Of a stretch of 64,000 nt of DNA, positions 16,788 to 26,100 are shown piece by piece (the stretch's first letter is position 1; every line of letters begins with the position of its first letter). Location of the stretch: NCBI GenBank assembly GCA_049568075.1, contig CP144911.1. One strand, given 5' to 3'. Both the position numbers and the translations under genes were made by a program. The stretch comes from Gottfriedia sp049568075. Its GTDB lineage: Bacteria > Bacillota > Bacilli > Bacillales > Bacillaceae_G. The notes below the pieces were generated by a model. That model searched no databases, had not been told where the DNA came from, and worked only from the letters and a program-made list of their open reading frames with translations.

Positions 16788-18086
16788 ATGTCAATTAACA
16801 ATGAAAAACATATTGAGCTTTTATCAATCGAACAAAAATTCGATAAATCCTTTTTGCATATAAAACTATTATTTAATCAAGAAATAGAACTTCATTGGGA
16901 AATTGACAACGAAACGGCCAATCTTATGAAATCAAAAATTATTTTTGATGAAAATTATAAGTTTAGCCTTTCTTTATGTAGTACTTGGGATGAGGATAAA
17001 AATCAGTTTACTAGTTTTGTAACTAAATTAAATAATAATGAGAGTGAAAAAATCTACTTTTCTTGTTCAGAAGAGTTTCATCTTCAACTTCACTCCATAA
17101 AAAATATGAAGGATCTTAGAATTTTAATTGATCTACCTTATTTATCAATTAGTCGATCCAATTCCAAAAAAGAAAAGAGTATTTCGAAACGTTATAAACT
17201 TTATGGGTGGCTTACTGTTGCTGCTATTAGTATTCTATCGATTAGTTTAATAGCTTATAAGAGTCAAACTTGTAAATCAGAATCTTTATTTTGCGGAAAA
17301 AAACCAGCAAAAGCTGAAAGTGTTGCAAAGGCACAAAATTCAAAATCTCCAGAGAAACCAAATAAAACCAATCAGGAAAAACATGATCCAAAGAATACTG
17401 ATATTAAAAACGTATCTCAACCGAATGTGCACACAAATGAGCCGGATGTTAGATATGCAATAAAGCAAGAACCAATCAATAAACCTGTCCAATCAATTTA
17501 TCCGACTGTAAAATTAAACAATGTAGTTAACTATAGTATCCCACAAGGTAGCGTAGCCCTTACTTTTGATGATGGTCCCTCGAAATATTCAAAGGAAATT
17601 GTAAATGTTTTAAAAAAATACAAAGTAGGCGGTACTTTTTTCTATATCGGAGATAACGTTCAAAGATATCCTGATTGTGTACAATACGCATATTCTAACG
17701 GTTATTCGGTTGGAAGCCACTCCATGCACCACAATGACTACTTAAAACTATCTTATAAAAATCAAGAAGATGATATGGTTAGAACAAGTAACTTAATAAC
17801 AAATATTACTAAGCAAGACACTACTCTCTTCAGACCACCATACGGTGCAAAAAACCAATCAACTATTGAATTAATGCAAAAACATCAATTTAAAATGGTT
17901 CTATGGGATAAAGATACTGAAGATTGGAAGAACCGCAATACAAATACAATTATCAATTACGTTAAAAGCCACACCGAATCTGGGAGTATCATTCTACTTC
18001 ACGAAACTAAACCTTCTTTAGATGCTTTACCACAAATTATTGAATATCTACAATCAAAAAATTTAAAAATTGTTAGTTTAAACTAA
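16788..18086 (+). CDS. Membrane-anchored polysaccharide deacetylase
   Basis: The 432-aa protein starts after AGGAGGAAGTT. Residues 1-130 form an unrecognised domain, probably cytoplasmic. A membrane helix follows (YGWLTVAAISILSISLIAYK), then a 75-residue Lys/Asn-rich linker, then a NodB deacetylase domain (about 250-432). The NodB motifs are complete: TFDDGP (catalytic base), HSMHH (metal His), RPPYGA, a WDKDTEDW segment and IILLHE. It should remove acetyl groups from cell-wall glycans (peptidoglycan GlcNAc or MurNAc) outside the membrane. The cytosolic N-terminal domain is unusual for PgdA/PdaA-type enzymes. A strong terminator follows. It lies close to the lysozyme-resistance genes sigV-rsiV-oatA, which fits a wall-modification role. 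Confidence 0.8.
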   Translation: MSINNEKHIELLSIEQKFDKSFLHIKLLFNQEIELHWEIDNETANLMKSKIIFDENYKFSLSLCSTWDEDKNQFTSFVTKLNNNESEKIYFSCSEEFHLQLHSIKNMKDLRILIDLPYLSISRSNSKKEKSISKRYKLYGWLTVAAISILSISLIAYKSQTCKSESLFCGKKPAKAESVAKAQNSKSPEKPNKTNQEKHDPKNTDIKNVSQPNVHTNEPDVRYAIKQEPINKPVQSIYPTVKLNNVVNYSIPQGSVALTFDDGPSKYSKEIVNVLKKYKVGGTFFYIGDNVQRYPDCVQYAYSNGYSVGSHSMHHNDYLKLSYKNQEDDMVRTSNLITNITKQDTTLFRPPYGAKNQSTIELMQKHQFKMVLWDKDTEDWKNRNTNTIINYVKSHTESGSIILLHETKPSLDALPQIIEYLQSKNLKIVSLN

Positions 18087-18122
18087 AAAAGTAGTCGCTA
18101 TTAGCTTAGCGACTACTTTTTT
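18085..18122 (+). terminator. Rho-independent terminator
   Basis: AAAAAGTAGTCGCTA pairs with TAGCGACTACTTTTTT around TTAGCT; a very stable stem directly after the deacetylase gene. Confidence 0.85.
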
Positions 18123-18161
18123 ATTCAAACGTTTGTTTAAACGTTAAAATCCTAATGAATG

Positions 18162-18195
18162 AAAAAATAGAAACCTAATTGATTCTCTATTTTTC
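18162..18195 (-). terminator. Terminator of the GNAT gene
   Basis: AAAAATAGA and TCTCTATTTTT pair imperfectly; the minus-strand T run lies just past the stop codon at 18199. Confidence 0.55.
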
Positions 18196-18198
18196 TTA

Positions 18199-18765
18199 TT
18201 ATTTGGAGTAATACCTTTCATTCGTTAACTCAAAAATGCATGAATGTATGTCTTCTTCATCCGCCGATTTCTTCTTTACCAAGCCTTTATTAATAAATTT
18301 ATTTCTCTCTAAAATTTGGATTGATTTTTGATTTTCTGATTGAACAATTCCTTCAATGACATGTAATTTAAGTGTATTAAATCCATATGCTAACACTGCT
18401 TTTAAAGCCTCTTGCATGATTCCTTTACCTTGAAGCCCTGGTGAAAGTTCATATCCAACTTCCCCTTTCGATTGCTCGACCGAAAAATTCCACAAGCAAA
18501 TTGTACCGATTAATTGATCACTTTCTTTAAGAGTAATTGCCCAAAGAACCCAATCATTACGTTCAATTCCGTCATTAATCATTATTATATATTGAAGTGC
18601 TTCATCAACTTCTTTTGCAATCAGTCTATTTATATATTGAGACATCTTTTCATTTGATCGTAATGCGAATATCTCATTTTGATCTTCATTATTCATTTGT
18701 CTTAAAACTAATCGATCCGTAACTATTTTTGGAAATGGGTTAAAAATATAGTGTTCTTTAATCAT
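18199..18765 (-). CDS. GNAT acetyltransferase, RimJ/RimL family
   Basis: The 188-aa protein opens with FPKIVTDRLVLRQMNNED, the usual N-terminus of RimJ/RimL-type N-acetyltransferases. It contains the acetyl-CoA site VGYELSPGLQGKGIMQEAL (Q/R-x-x-G-x-G/A form) and the FNTLKLHVIEGIVQSENQKS strand with the conserved Asn-x-x-Ser. Members acetylate protein N-termini, small amines or antibiotics; the substrate cannot be told. GGAGGAT lies before ATG 18765. It is monocistronic. Confidence 0.85.
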   Translation of the reverse strand: MIKEHYIFNPFPKIVTDRLVLRQMNNEDQNEIFALRSNEKMSQYINRLIAKEVDEALQYIIMINDGIERNDWVLWAITLKESDQLIGTICLWNFSVEQSKGEVGYELSPGLQGKGIMQEALKAVLAYGFNTLKLHVIEGIVQSENQKSIQILERNKFINKGLVKKKSADEEDIHSCIFELTNERYYSK

Positions 18766-19120
18766 ATATCCTCCAACTAAATTAGTAAGTTTAGTACAGT
18801 TTGTAGACTCTTATTCCTATTATCTATAATCTCAATAGGTAAATAAATAGCTAACATATTTATGACTAAATTATTTGATTCGTTATACATTCAGCATTTT
18901 AAAATAAAACAACTATAAAAGAGCAAGATTTTAAGATTCTTGCTTTTTTTGTTTCTAAAACGCTAGTTGATTGGAGCTGAAGTACTCTTTAGCTCTTTTT
19001 TTCGCTTAATTGTCTATAGTTTGTTTACGAACAGGTATGCCATCTGTATACTACTAATTTAGGCCAAATTCCCATTAAACTATTTGGCTGATTTTTAGTA
19101 AAAATTTCCTTAAATGTTTT
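18766..19120. other. Intergenic region with two orphan hairpins and a repeat remnant
   Basis: The stretch has no gene. A terminator-like hairpin GCAAGA/TCTTGC plus T run lies at 18921-18950. GATTGGAGCTGAAG ... AGCTCTTTTTTT at 18970-19003 forms a second. The latter resembles a truncated copy of the dispersed 'TTGATTGGAGCGGAAG' repeat that I recall from several Bacillus genomes; that identification is from memory and unverified. Confidence 0.35.
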
Positions 19121-19130
19121 TTACTTTTTA

Positions 19131-19157
19131 TAAAACTTTTTCGAATAGGTATACGTC
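19131..19157 (+). promoter_or_regulatory. ECF-type autoregulatory promoter of sigV
   Basis: TAAAAC at 19131-19136 and CGTC at 19154-19157 are 17 bp apart, the -35/-10 pattern used by extracytoplasmic-function sigma factors (TGAAAC / CGTC). The start codon lies 53 bp downstream. Confidence 0.65.
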
Positions 19158-19209
19158 TTTTATAATGTGTACCTTCTTAGATACGTATCTCAAAAAAGGA
19201 GCTCTTTAA

Positions 19210-19695
19210 ATGAAGGGGAAATCAAACTTAGAAAAGGAACTTGTAGATTTTATTATTAATAATAAAGATGATTTTTATCGGTTAGCTTATAGCTACGTTA
19301 AAAATTCAGAAGATGCGGTGGATATATTACAAGATTCTATTCATAAAGCCATTTCCTCAAAAGATAAATTAAAAAATGAACAATCTTTAAAAAGTTGGTT
19401 TTATAGAATTGTAGTAAATACATCATTAGATTTTTTAAGAAAACAAAAAAAAGTAACTGTAATGGATGAAGAAACGATTGAGTTATTTTCTTCAGGTCAG
19501 GATGATAATTATACGGATATTGATTTAGAAAGATCATTAGAATCTTTACCAACTAAATATCGGGCTGTAATTGTCCTCAGGTATTTCGAAGACTTAAAGA
19601 TTGAAGAAGTTGCTGAAATTTTACAGGAGAGTCCAAATACTATAAAAACTCGTTTATATAAAGCTTTAGAAATACTCCGGATTAAAATGAAATGA
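19210..19695 (+). CDS. sigV: ECF RNA polymerase sigma factor SigV
   Basis: The 161-aa protein has only sigma regions 2 and 4. FYRLAYSYVKNSEDAVDILQ is region 2.1-2.2, SLKSWFYRIVVNTSLDFLRK is region 2.4, and LPTKYRAVIVLRYFEDLKIE with EVAEILQESPNTIKTRLYKA is the region 4 helix-turn-helix. AAAAAAGGAG precedes ATG 19210. The next gene is an RsiV-type anti-sigma factor and OatA follows, reproducing the Bacillus subtilis sigV-rsiV-oatA order. SigV responds to lysozyme and switches on wall O-acetylation. The ECF promoter in front suggests autoactivation. Confidence 0.85.
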   Translation: MKGKSNLEKELVDFIINNKDDFYRLAYSYVKNSEDAVDILQDSIHKAISSKDKLKNEQSLKSWFYRIVVNTSLDFLRKQKKVTVMDEETIELFSSGQDDNYTDIDLERSLESLPTKYRAVIVLRYFEDLKIEEVAEILQESPNTIKTRLYKALEILRIKMK

Positions 19696-19719
19696 ATTTA
19701 TTTTTGGGAGGCCAATTAG

Positions 19720-20592
19720 TTGGATAAAAAATTAGAAAAATTAAGATCGGACTATAAAAATGTCCCTATCCCTGATAATTTGGACATTATTGTTAAAAAA
19801 GCAATTAAACGTTCCATACAAAAAAGATTCCCTCTAAAGTCAATTACAGGTTTTTTTACTGCTGCACTATTTGTTTTATCAATCAATACTAGTTCGACTT
19901 TTGCAAAGACATTATCGAATGTTCCAATACTTGGAAATGTTGTTAATGTACTAACTTTTACTGAATATACTGTAGATGAGCCAACCTATAAGGCAGATTT
20001 AAAAGTCCCTGCGGTTAATAATTTAAAAAATAAAGATTTAGAGCAAAGCTTGAACAAAAAATACTTAGAAGAAAATAAGAAGCTATATGATCAATTTATG
20101 AAAGAAACAGAATCTGTAAAAAAAGATTCTGGTGCACACTTAGGAATTGATAGTGGTTATGAAGTTAAAACAGATAATGAGGACATATTGTCGATTGAAC
20201 GATATGTTGTTAATACTGCTGCTTCCTCTTCAACAACTATGAAATTTGACACAATTGACAAGAAAAAGGAGATTTTATTGTCTTTACCTATTCTTTTTAA
20301 AGATCAATCATATGTAAAAATAATTAGCGAAAACATTAAAGAACAAATGAAAGAGCAGATGAAAAAAGATGAAAGTAAGGTATACTGGATACCGGAAGCA
20401 AATCTTGACTATTCAATTGATCCTTTCGTAACCATTAAAGACAATCAAAATTTTTATATAAATAAAGATCATAAGCTTGTTATTTCATTTGATAAATATG
20501 AAGTTGCCCCTGGTTATATGGGTGTTGTTGAATTCACGATTCCAACTGACGTTCTTTCAAAAGTTTTAGTTGGACATCATTACATTAGATAA
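19720..20592 (+). CDS. rsiV: Anti-sigma factor RsiV (lysozyme receptor)
   Basis: The 290-aa protein starts at TTG 19720 behind GGGAGG. About 40 cytoplasmic residues (to bind SigV) precede one membrane helix (ITGFFTAALFVLSINTSSTF). A large extracellular part ends in a DUF3298-type domain (LVISFDKYEVAPGYMGVVEF), the region that binds lysozyme in RsiV. Binding triggers cleavage by signal peptidase and then by RasP, releasing SigV. The N-terminal segment and Ala-rich pattern near the helix are compatible with signal-peptidase cutting. It is coupled to sigV (24-bp gap). A terminator separates it from oatA. Confidence 0.82.
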   Translation: MDKKLEKLRSDYKNVPIPDNLDIIVKKAIKRSIQKRFPLKSITGFFTAALFVLSINTSSTFAKTLSNVPILGNVVNVLTFTEYTVDEPTYKADLKVPAVNNLKNKDLEQSLNKKYLEENKKLYDQFMKETESVKKDSGAHLGIDSGYEVKTDNEDILSIERYVVNTAASSSTTMKFDTIDKKKEILLSLPILFKDQSYVKIISENIKEQMKEQMKKDESKVYWIPEANLDYSIDPFVTIKDNQNFYINKDHKLVISFDKYEVAPGYMGVVEFTIPTDVLSKVLVGHHYIR

Positions 20593-20610
20593 ATTTTAAA
20601 CAAACGAATA

Positions 20611-20650
20611 AAGGAGCCACTCTTAATTGATTAGGTTTGGCTCTCTTTTA
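20611..20650 (+). terminator. Terminator between rsiV and oatA
   Basis: GGAGCCA and TGGCTC pair, followed by CTTTT. It implies that part of oatA expression needs its own promoter. Confidence 0.6.
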
Positions 20651-20841
20651 AGAAAAACAAATACATTAAACAAATAGCCAAATATATAAAGAAGGCTGAT
20701 ATAAATAGTTAAATTAGGGGAAGGGGAAATTAGTAATGAACTTCGCGGTTCAGACGGTTAAAAAATTAAATTTTATAAGAGCTCAACATTTGTTCGAAAA
20801 AGAAATCGTTTATGAGGTGTTTAAACAAAGAGGTTCTGCTT

Positions 20842-22869
20842 ATGTCTAATACAAATAAACAGTTTCGTTATATGGCTGGATTAGATGGGCTTAGAGCATT
20901 AGCAGTTTTATCGGTCATTGCATATCACTTAAATTTTTCCTTTGCTTCTGGTGGGTTCCTAGGAGTAACAGTATTCTTTGTACTTTCAGGTTATTTGATT
21001 ACTGATTTATTAATTGCCGAGTGGAGTACAAATCAAAGGATCGACTTAAAAAGTTTTTGGTACCGCCGCGCAAAAAGACTTTTACCTGGAATGTTCACCT
21101 TACTACTAATTGTCATTGCATTTGTTTCATTATTCAAATCATCAATGATCGGAAATTTAAAACAAGATTCAGTAGCTGCAATATTTTATTACAGTAATTG
21201 GTGGTATATTTTCCATCATCTTTCATATTTTGAGTCTTTTGCAAATCCTTCAATATTAAATCATTTTTGGTCGTTAGCAGTTGAAGAGCAATTTTATATT
21301 ATTTGGCCAATCCTTACTTTATTAGGCTTAAAATATATTAAAAATAAAGATCGCCTATTTTTATATACATTAGTTGGTGCAATCGTTTCTGCATTACTGA
21401 TGGCTATATTATTCCATCCAGGTAGTGATCCTAGTAGGGTCTATTACGGTACTGATACGAGAGCTTTTTCATTATTGATAGGAGCTTCTTTAGCATTAGT
21501 ATGGCCTAGCCGAAAACTTACAAATAACGTTACAACCTCTGGAAAGATTTTAATTGATCTAGTTGGGATTACTGGTTTACTTATTTTTCTACTTATGGTC
21601 GGTAAAACAAATCAATATGATAGTTTCCTTTATCGCGGAGGAATGTTCCTATTGTCTATTTCCGCTGCAATGCTAATCGCAGCACTCGCTCACCCTACAA
21701 GTAAGATTGGTAGATTCCTAGCAATGAGACCATTGAAATGGATCGGATTACGTTCATATGGAATTTATTTATGGCAGTATCCTGTAATTATTTTATTTTC
21801 CCCTAAGGTTAACACTGGCGATATTTCACTTTTTAGAGCAATTTGTCAAATTACTTTAATATTTGTTCTTGCAGCACTATCCTATCACTATATTGAAGAC
21901 CCAATTAGAAAAGGTAAACTAGGTATACTTTGGAAGAATTTCCTTGCAGGAAATATTAATTTAAAAGAATTCTTTTATAAACATATTGTGATTATAAGCA
22001 CGTTTATTTTACTATCTGGGATCGCAAGCTTTGGACTATCTATGCTCCCTGATGCTCAAGGTGTAAAAGCAAGCTCAGAAATTGAATCGGTTCAATCCGT
22101 ATCAAAGCAATCATCTGAAACTGTTGTTGAAAACGATACTAAAAAACCTCCTTCAACAGCTATAGTTGATCACGATAAACAGGTAACTAAGCCAATTCAG
22201 CAAAAGGATGACAATAAAACAGTAAATAATGAAGAAAAAACAGTAAATAAAGATGAAAAGCCAGTTACTGACAATACAAATAAGCAAAATAATACTGGTC
22301 AAACAACTGAAGATTCTAAACCAGTTGTAAATAACAATCAAACTCCAAATACTACTACTAATACTAAACCTGCTGATACGAATAAGCCGGCTGTTTCAAA
22401 CAATAGTGTATTTATCATAGGAGATTCTGTTGTTATTAATTCAATTCCTGAACTCAAAAAAACATATTCATCCCTTTCAGTAAATGCTAAAATTGGAAGA
22501 CAATTTACTGAAGCATCTGCAATTATTCAACAAGCAAAAAATACAAATTCGCTTGGTAATATTGTTGTCATAGAGCTTGGTACAAACGGTCCGTTTACCG
22601 TAAAACAAATGTCTTCTCTCATAGAGTTAATTGGAAAAGATCGAAAAATTTTATTTGTTAACACACGTGTACCAAGACCTTGGGAATCGATTGTTAATAA
22701 AACTTTAAGGGAAGTTTCAAGTAAATATTCAAATACTAGAGTTGTAGACTGGCATAGTGCTAGCGCAAATCATAATTCATATTTTTCTCCAGATGGCGTT
22801 CATTTAAAACCAGATGGTGCAAAAGTATTTGCGTCATTATTAATAAATGCAATTGAATCTTGGAAGTAA
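20842..22869 (+). CDS. oatA: Peptidoglycan O-acetyltransferase OatA
   Basis: From ATG 20842 (AGAGGT upstream; an earlier in-frame ATG at 20812 lacks a site) the protein has 675 aa. Residues 10-370 form the acyltransferase-3 membrane domain (YMAGLDGLRALAVLSVIAYH, FFVLSGYLITDLL, FWSLAVEEQFYIIWP). A ~130-residue Asn/Thr/Lys-rich linker leads to an extracellular SGNH esterase domain: GDSV with catalytic Ser, IELGTNGP, and DGVHLKPDG with the Asp-His pair. It moves acetyl groups across the membrane onto MurNAc O-6, blocking lysozyme. Its place after sigV-rsiV matches B. subtilis. A weak ECF-like site lies at 20793-20809. Confidence 0.88.
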   Translation: MSNTNKQFRYMAGLDGLRALAVLSVIAYHLNFSFASGGFLGVTVFFVLSGYLITDLLIAEWSTNQRIDLKSFWYRRAKRLLPGMFTLLLIVIAFVSLFKSSMIGNLKQDSVAAIFYYSNWWYIFHHLSYFESFANPSILNHFWSLAVEEQFYIIWPILTLLGLKYIKNKDRLFLYTLVGAIVSALLMAILFHPGSDPSRVYYGTDTRAFSLLIGASLALVWPSRKLTNNVTTSGKILIDLVGITGLLIFLLMVGKTNQYDSFLYRGGMFLLSISAAMLIAALAHPTSKIGRFLAMRPLKWIGLRSYGIYLWQYPVIILFSPKVNTGDISLFRAICQITLIFVLAALSYHYIEDPIRKGKLGILWKNFLAGNINLKEFFYKHIVIISTFILLSGIASFGLSMLPDAQGVKASSEIESVQSVSKQSSETVVENDTKKPPSTAIVDHDKQVTKPIQQKDDNKTVNNEEKTVNKDEKPVTDNTNKQNNTGQTTEDSKPVVNNNQTPNTTTNTKPADTNKPAVSNNSVFIIGDSVVINSIPELKKTYSSLSVNAKIGRQFTEASAIIQQAKNTNSLGNIVVIELGTNGPFTVKQMSSLIELIGKDRKILFVNTRVPRPWESIVNKTLREVSSKYSNTRVVDWHSASANHNSYFSPDGVHLKPDGAKVFASLLINAIESWK

Positions 22870-22914
22870 CACTGATTGATTTAGATGCATGATAAAATAC
22901 CACAAGACAACTTG

Positions 22915-22969
22915 AAGTGCCCCCCCGAATGTTAGACATAGTCTATGATTTTGGGGGGCACTTTTTTTA
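22915..22969. terminator. Long GC-rich palindrome acting as bidirectional terminator
   Basis: AAGTGCCCCCC pairs with GGGGGGCACTT, and the inner TTAGACATAGTCTA is also symmetric, making a near-perfect 46-bp hairpin followed by T residues. It ends oatA. The C-run plus GTTAGAC pattern resembles terminal repeats of IS3-family (IS150-type) elements joined head to head; that origin is a guess. Confidence 0.65.
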
Positions 22970-23066
22970 TGACTAAATTTACAAATGATGAGAAAAAATA
23001 TATTTATTACCCAACTTTTTATTAACTTGAATGTGACTTCATCATAAAAACTCTTTAAAACAAAGA

Positions 23067-23100
23067 AAAGCCACAAGGTAAATTCCTTGTGGCTTTTTAA
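23067..23100 (-). terminator. Terminator of the Vpr-like protease gene
   Basis: GCCACAAGG and CCTTGTGGC pair with A and T runs on both sides, 25 bp past the protease stop codon. Confidence 0.7.
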
Positions 23101-23124
23101 CGCAAATTCACTTAATCTTGCACT

Positions 23125-26100
23125 CTAGTTAAATTTCTTTTTCAATTCTTCTAATGTTAACTTACTTGTTTTTTCAACTGGTTTAATAGATGTAGGGAAA
23201 AATGGATTTGTTGTCATGAAGTTCTTTTCAACATAATTGAAGTCCAGTATATCAACAACCCCATCTTTATTTAGATCTTCCTTCAACCTATCGCCGGATT
23301 CCTGAGCTTTATTTGCAATAAGCTTAGCATCATAAATATCAATTACATTATCTCCATTAATGTCTCCTGCCGCTGCAGTGTCAGTATAAGCGATATAGTC
23401 TATACCTTGGACTTTTCCATCTATTAATTTACCTAATTTAATTTTTTTACTATATTGATAGTGTCCTGGAATGTTAACTATGAGTGTATAATCATCCTCA
23501 GTTGCCGGTATATCAAAAATCGTCATATAGCCATTTTCTGAAATATCCGCTTTATATTGTTTACCGTTTTTATCTACAACATATGCTTTTACACCTAACT
23601 TCGAATAATCTAAATCGTAGTTATAAAAGTTAACTGCCTCACCGTGGAAATACCCTTCTAAAACTGAATGTTGGGCGATGAATTTAAAGCGATTAGCATA
23701 TGTCGGTAACGTAATCTTATTACCTTCATTTGTTTGATATGTTGACTCCTGATAATAAAAGCCACTCTCCCTCATATAGTTAAGGTCGCACACAACCTTT
23801 AAATTAATATCTAGCAAATCAATATTTCCATTTATTTTTACTGGTAAGTTAGTCTTTTTATCCTTAATGTCGACTGAAAATGTTGTAATATTTGACCAGG
23901 TATCCCCTGTTACTTGCGGTTTTCCAATGCGAATACTCCAATTATTTTTATTCATTAACTCATCTAATTGCTTCGATTGCTTTACACTCATTACTTTATA
24001 ATAGTTTGGAATATTTATTGTGGCGTTGGCACTTGTTAAATCTTTTGCATTGTGGACAGTAAATGTACTTGTAAACTCTGAACCTAGCGTAACTTCTTTA
24101 GTCCCTGTATTAATCGTTGAATAGCGATCGCCTTTATTAATAATCGTAAAATCTGGGAAAACCGGATTTCCTGCTGATGCATAATCATAAGTATAAATCG
24201 CTACGTTCGTAGGGTAATTTGTATACTCTTCTGGTAATACACCAAATTTGAAGTCACCATTTTCTGTAGGGAAAAACTGCGCTGTTGGCCATGACGAATC
24301 CTGGTAGGCATAAACTGTATTTGCTTCTTGAGATAGATTATGTCCCCTATTCTTTAAATAATCAATCGTATCATCATATACATTCCCATGGACCCAGTAA
24401 GCTTTGTAGTCTTTACCATCCATTGGGTTTGTTTCTGTTGTTAAATCAGCCTCGGAAACTTCATTAATGCCTGTCTTTTTATCAAAAACTACTTTTGGAG
24501 GTGTATTATCAATTACCATATCATTGTCTACTTTATAGGTTTTTCCATCTGCATCTGTACCAATATAAGAAACAATATATTTGCCCTCATCCAGTGTTTC
24601 ATATTCAAGTGATAATGGCTTATTTGGGTCGCCTGTAAATAATTTTACATCACCTGAAAAGCCATACATGATTAAGTAATCTGTATCAACATTTGCACCA
24701 TCTAAATCGAAAGTACCATACAGGCCAATTGGTTTTCCAGATAGATCGCTAACAACTACATCGATTTTTTTCATTTCACTGTTTAATCTTATTGTAACTG
24801 GTGTAAAAGGCAGTATATCAGGATGGAAGTTACTTAAGTCACTTGTAATTGCATTCTTAAAGAAATCAACCTTTGCAAAGCCACTTGTCGTATATCTCAC
24901 GTGGAATGGTATTTGGTACTCCTGTGTTTTTGATTCATTTTCTACATAAATATATCCTTCATATATGCCAAACTCAGAAGATTTTGGTATTGTTACTTTG
25001 GCGTCTATATTGACACTTTCATTTCCATTAACAGTTACTTTAGAAGGCAATTCAAGTTTTACTCCATTTTTACTAGCATCCTTTGAAACATCATCGATCG
25101 TTAAAAATTCTACTCTTGTATGATATGTTTCATTATTTTTGCTTAAATTTTTAATACTAATTGATGTTGTACGATTTTGTTCCTCGCTTGTTTGTGTAAT
25201 ACTTCCGAAAGGTAATGAACCAGATACATCATCGATTTGCTTTTTAAAACCATTTTCATCCAATGTGTATGTTTTATTTTGTACTTCTACTAAAGTGGTG
25301 TTATGAACTGCCTCATAAGCATCTACTCGCCCAGCCCCAACTTCGTTTACATTATATGTTCTTCCTTTTAATAGATCCGCTGTATTCATAAGTGCTGCTT
25401 TTACATCGGCAACAGTATATTCCGGATGAGATTGTAATAATAATGCAGTAACACCCGCAACATGCGGTGTAGCCATAGAAGTTCCATCCATGCTCGCGTA
25501 ACTAGTTGAATAATCCGTCTCTTTTTCTGGATTATTAATATATTCTGGTACAGTTGAGAAAATAGAAACCCCTGGTGCCACAACATCTGGTTTAATATCA
25601 AAATTATTACTTACTGGTCCTCTGGAACTAAAATCTGCTAATACGTCACCAGATGTCATATTTGACTGTAAATCCGTCATTTTTAATTTAACTTCCGGAT
25701 TCTTATTGAGTTCATCAACAATACTTTTCCCTTCCTCTCGACTCATTTTAAAGGTTGGTACATATCCAAAGTTTTCTCCTAAGAAGAAAGGAATCTCTTC
25801 TTCTATATTGTTATAAATTAACACTGCTACTGCCCCTTTATCATGAGCACGACGGATTTTTTCATCAAAAGATAAAGTACCACGTGATATTAGTGCCACT
25901 TTGCCACTTACGTCTTTATTTGTATAATCCTCTTCGGCACCTATTCCTACATCTACTACATTCAATTCTTTATCTATCATACTTAAATAATCTTTACCTA
26001 AACCGTGAGCCATTAACTCATTTGTAACTGAAACATTCCCCATACTCGTCTGTACAGTTGGTATATCTGTAGGAACATCGCTTGCTCCAACAGTAATAGC

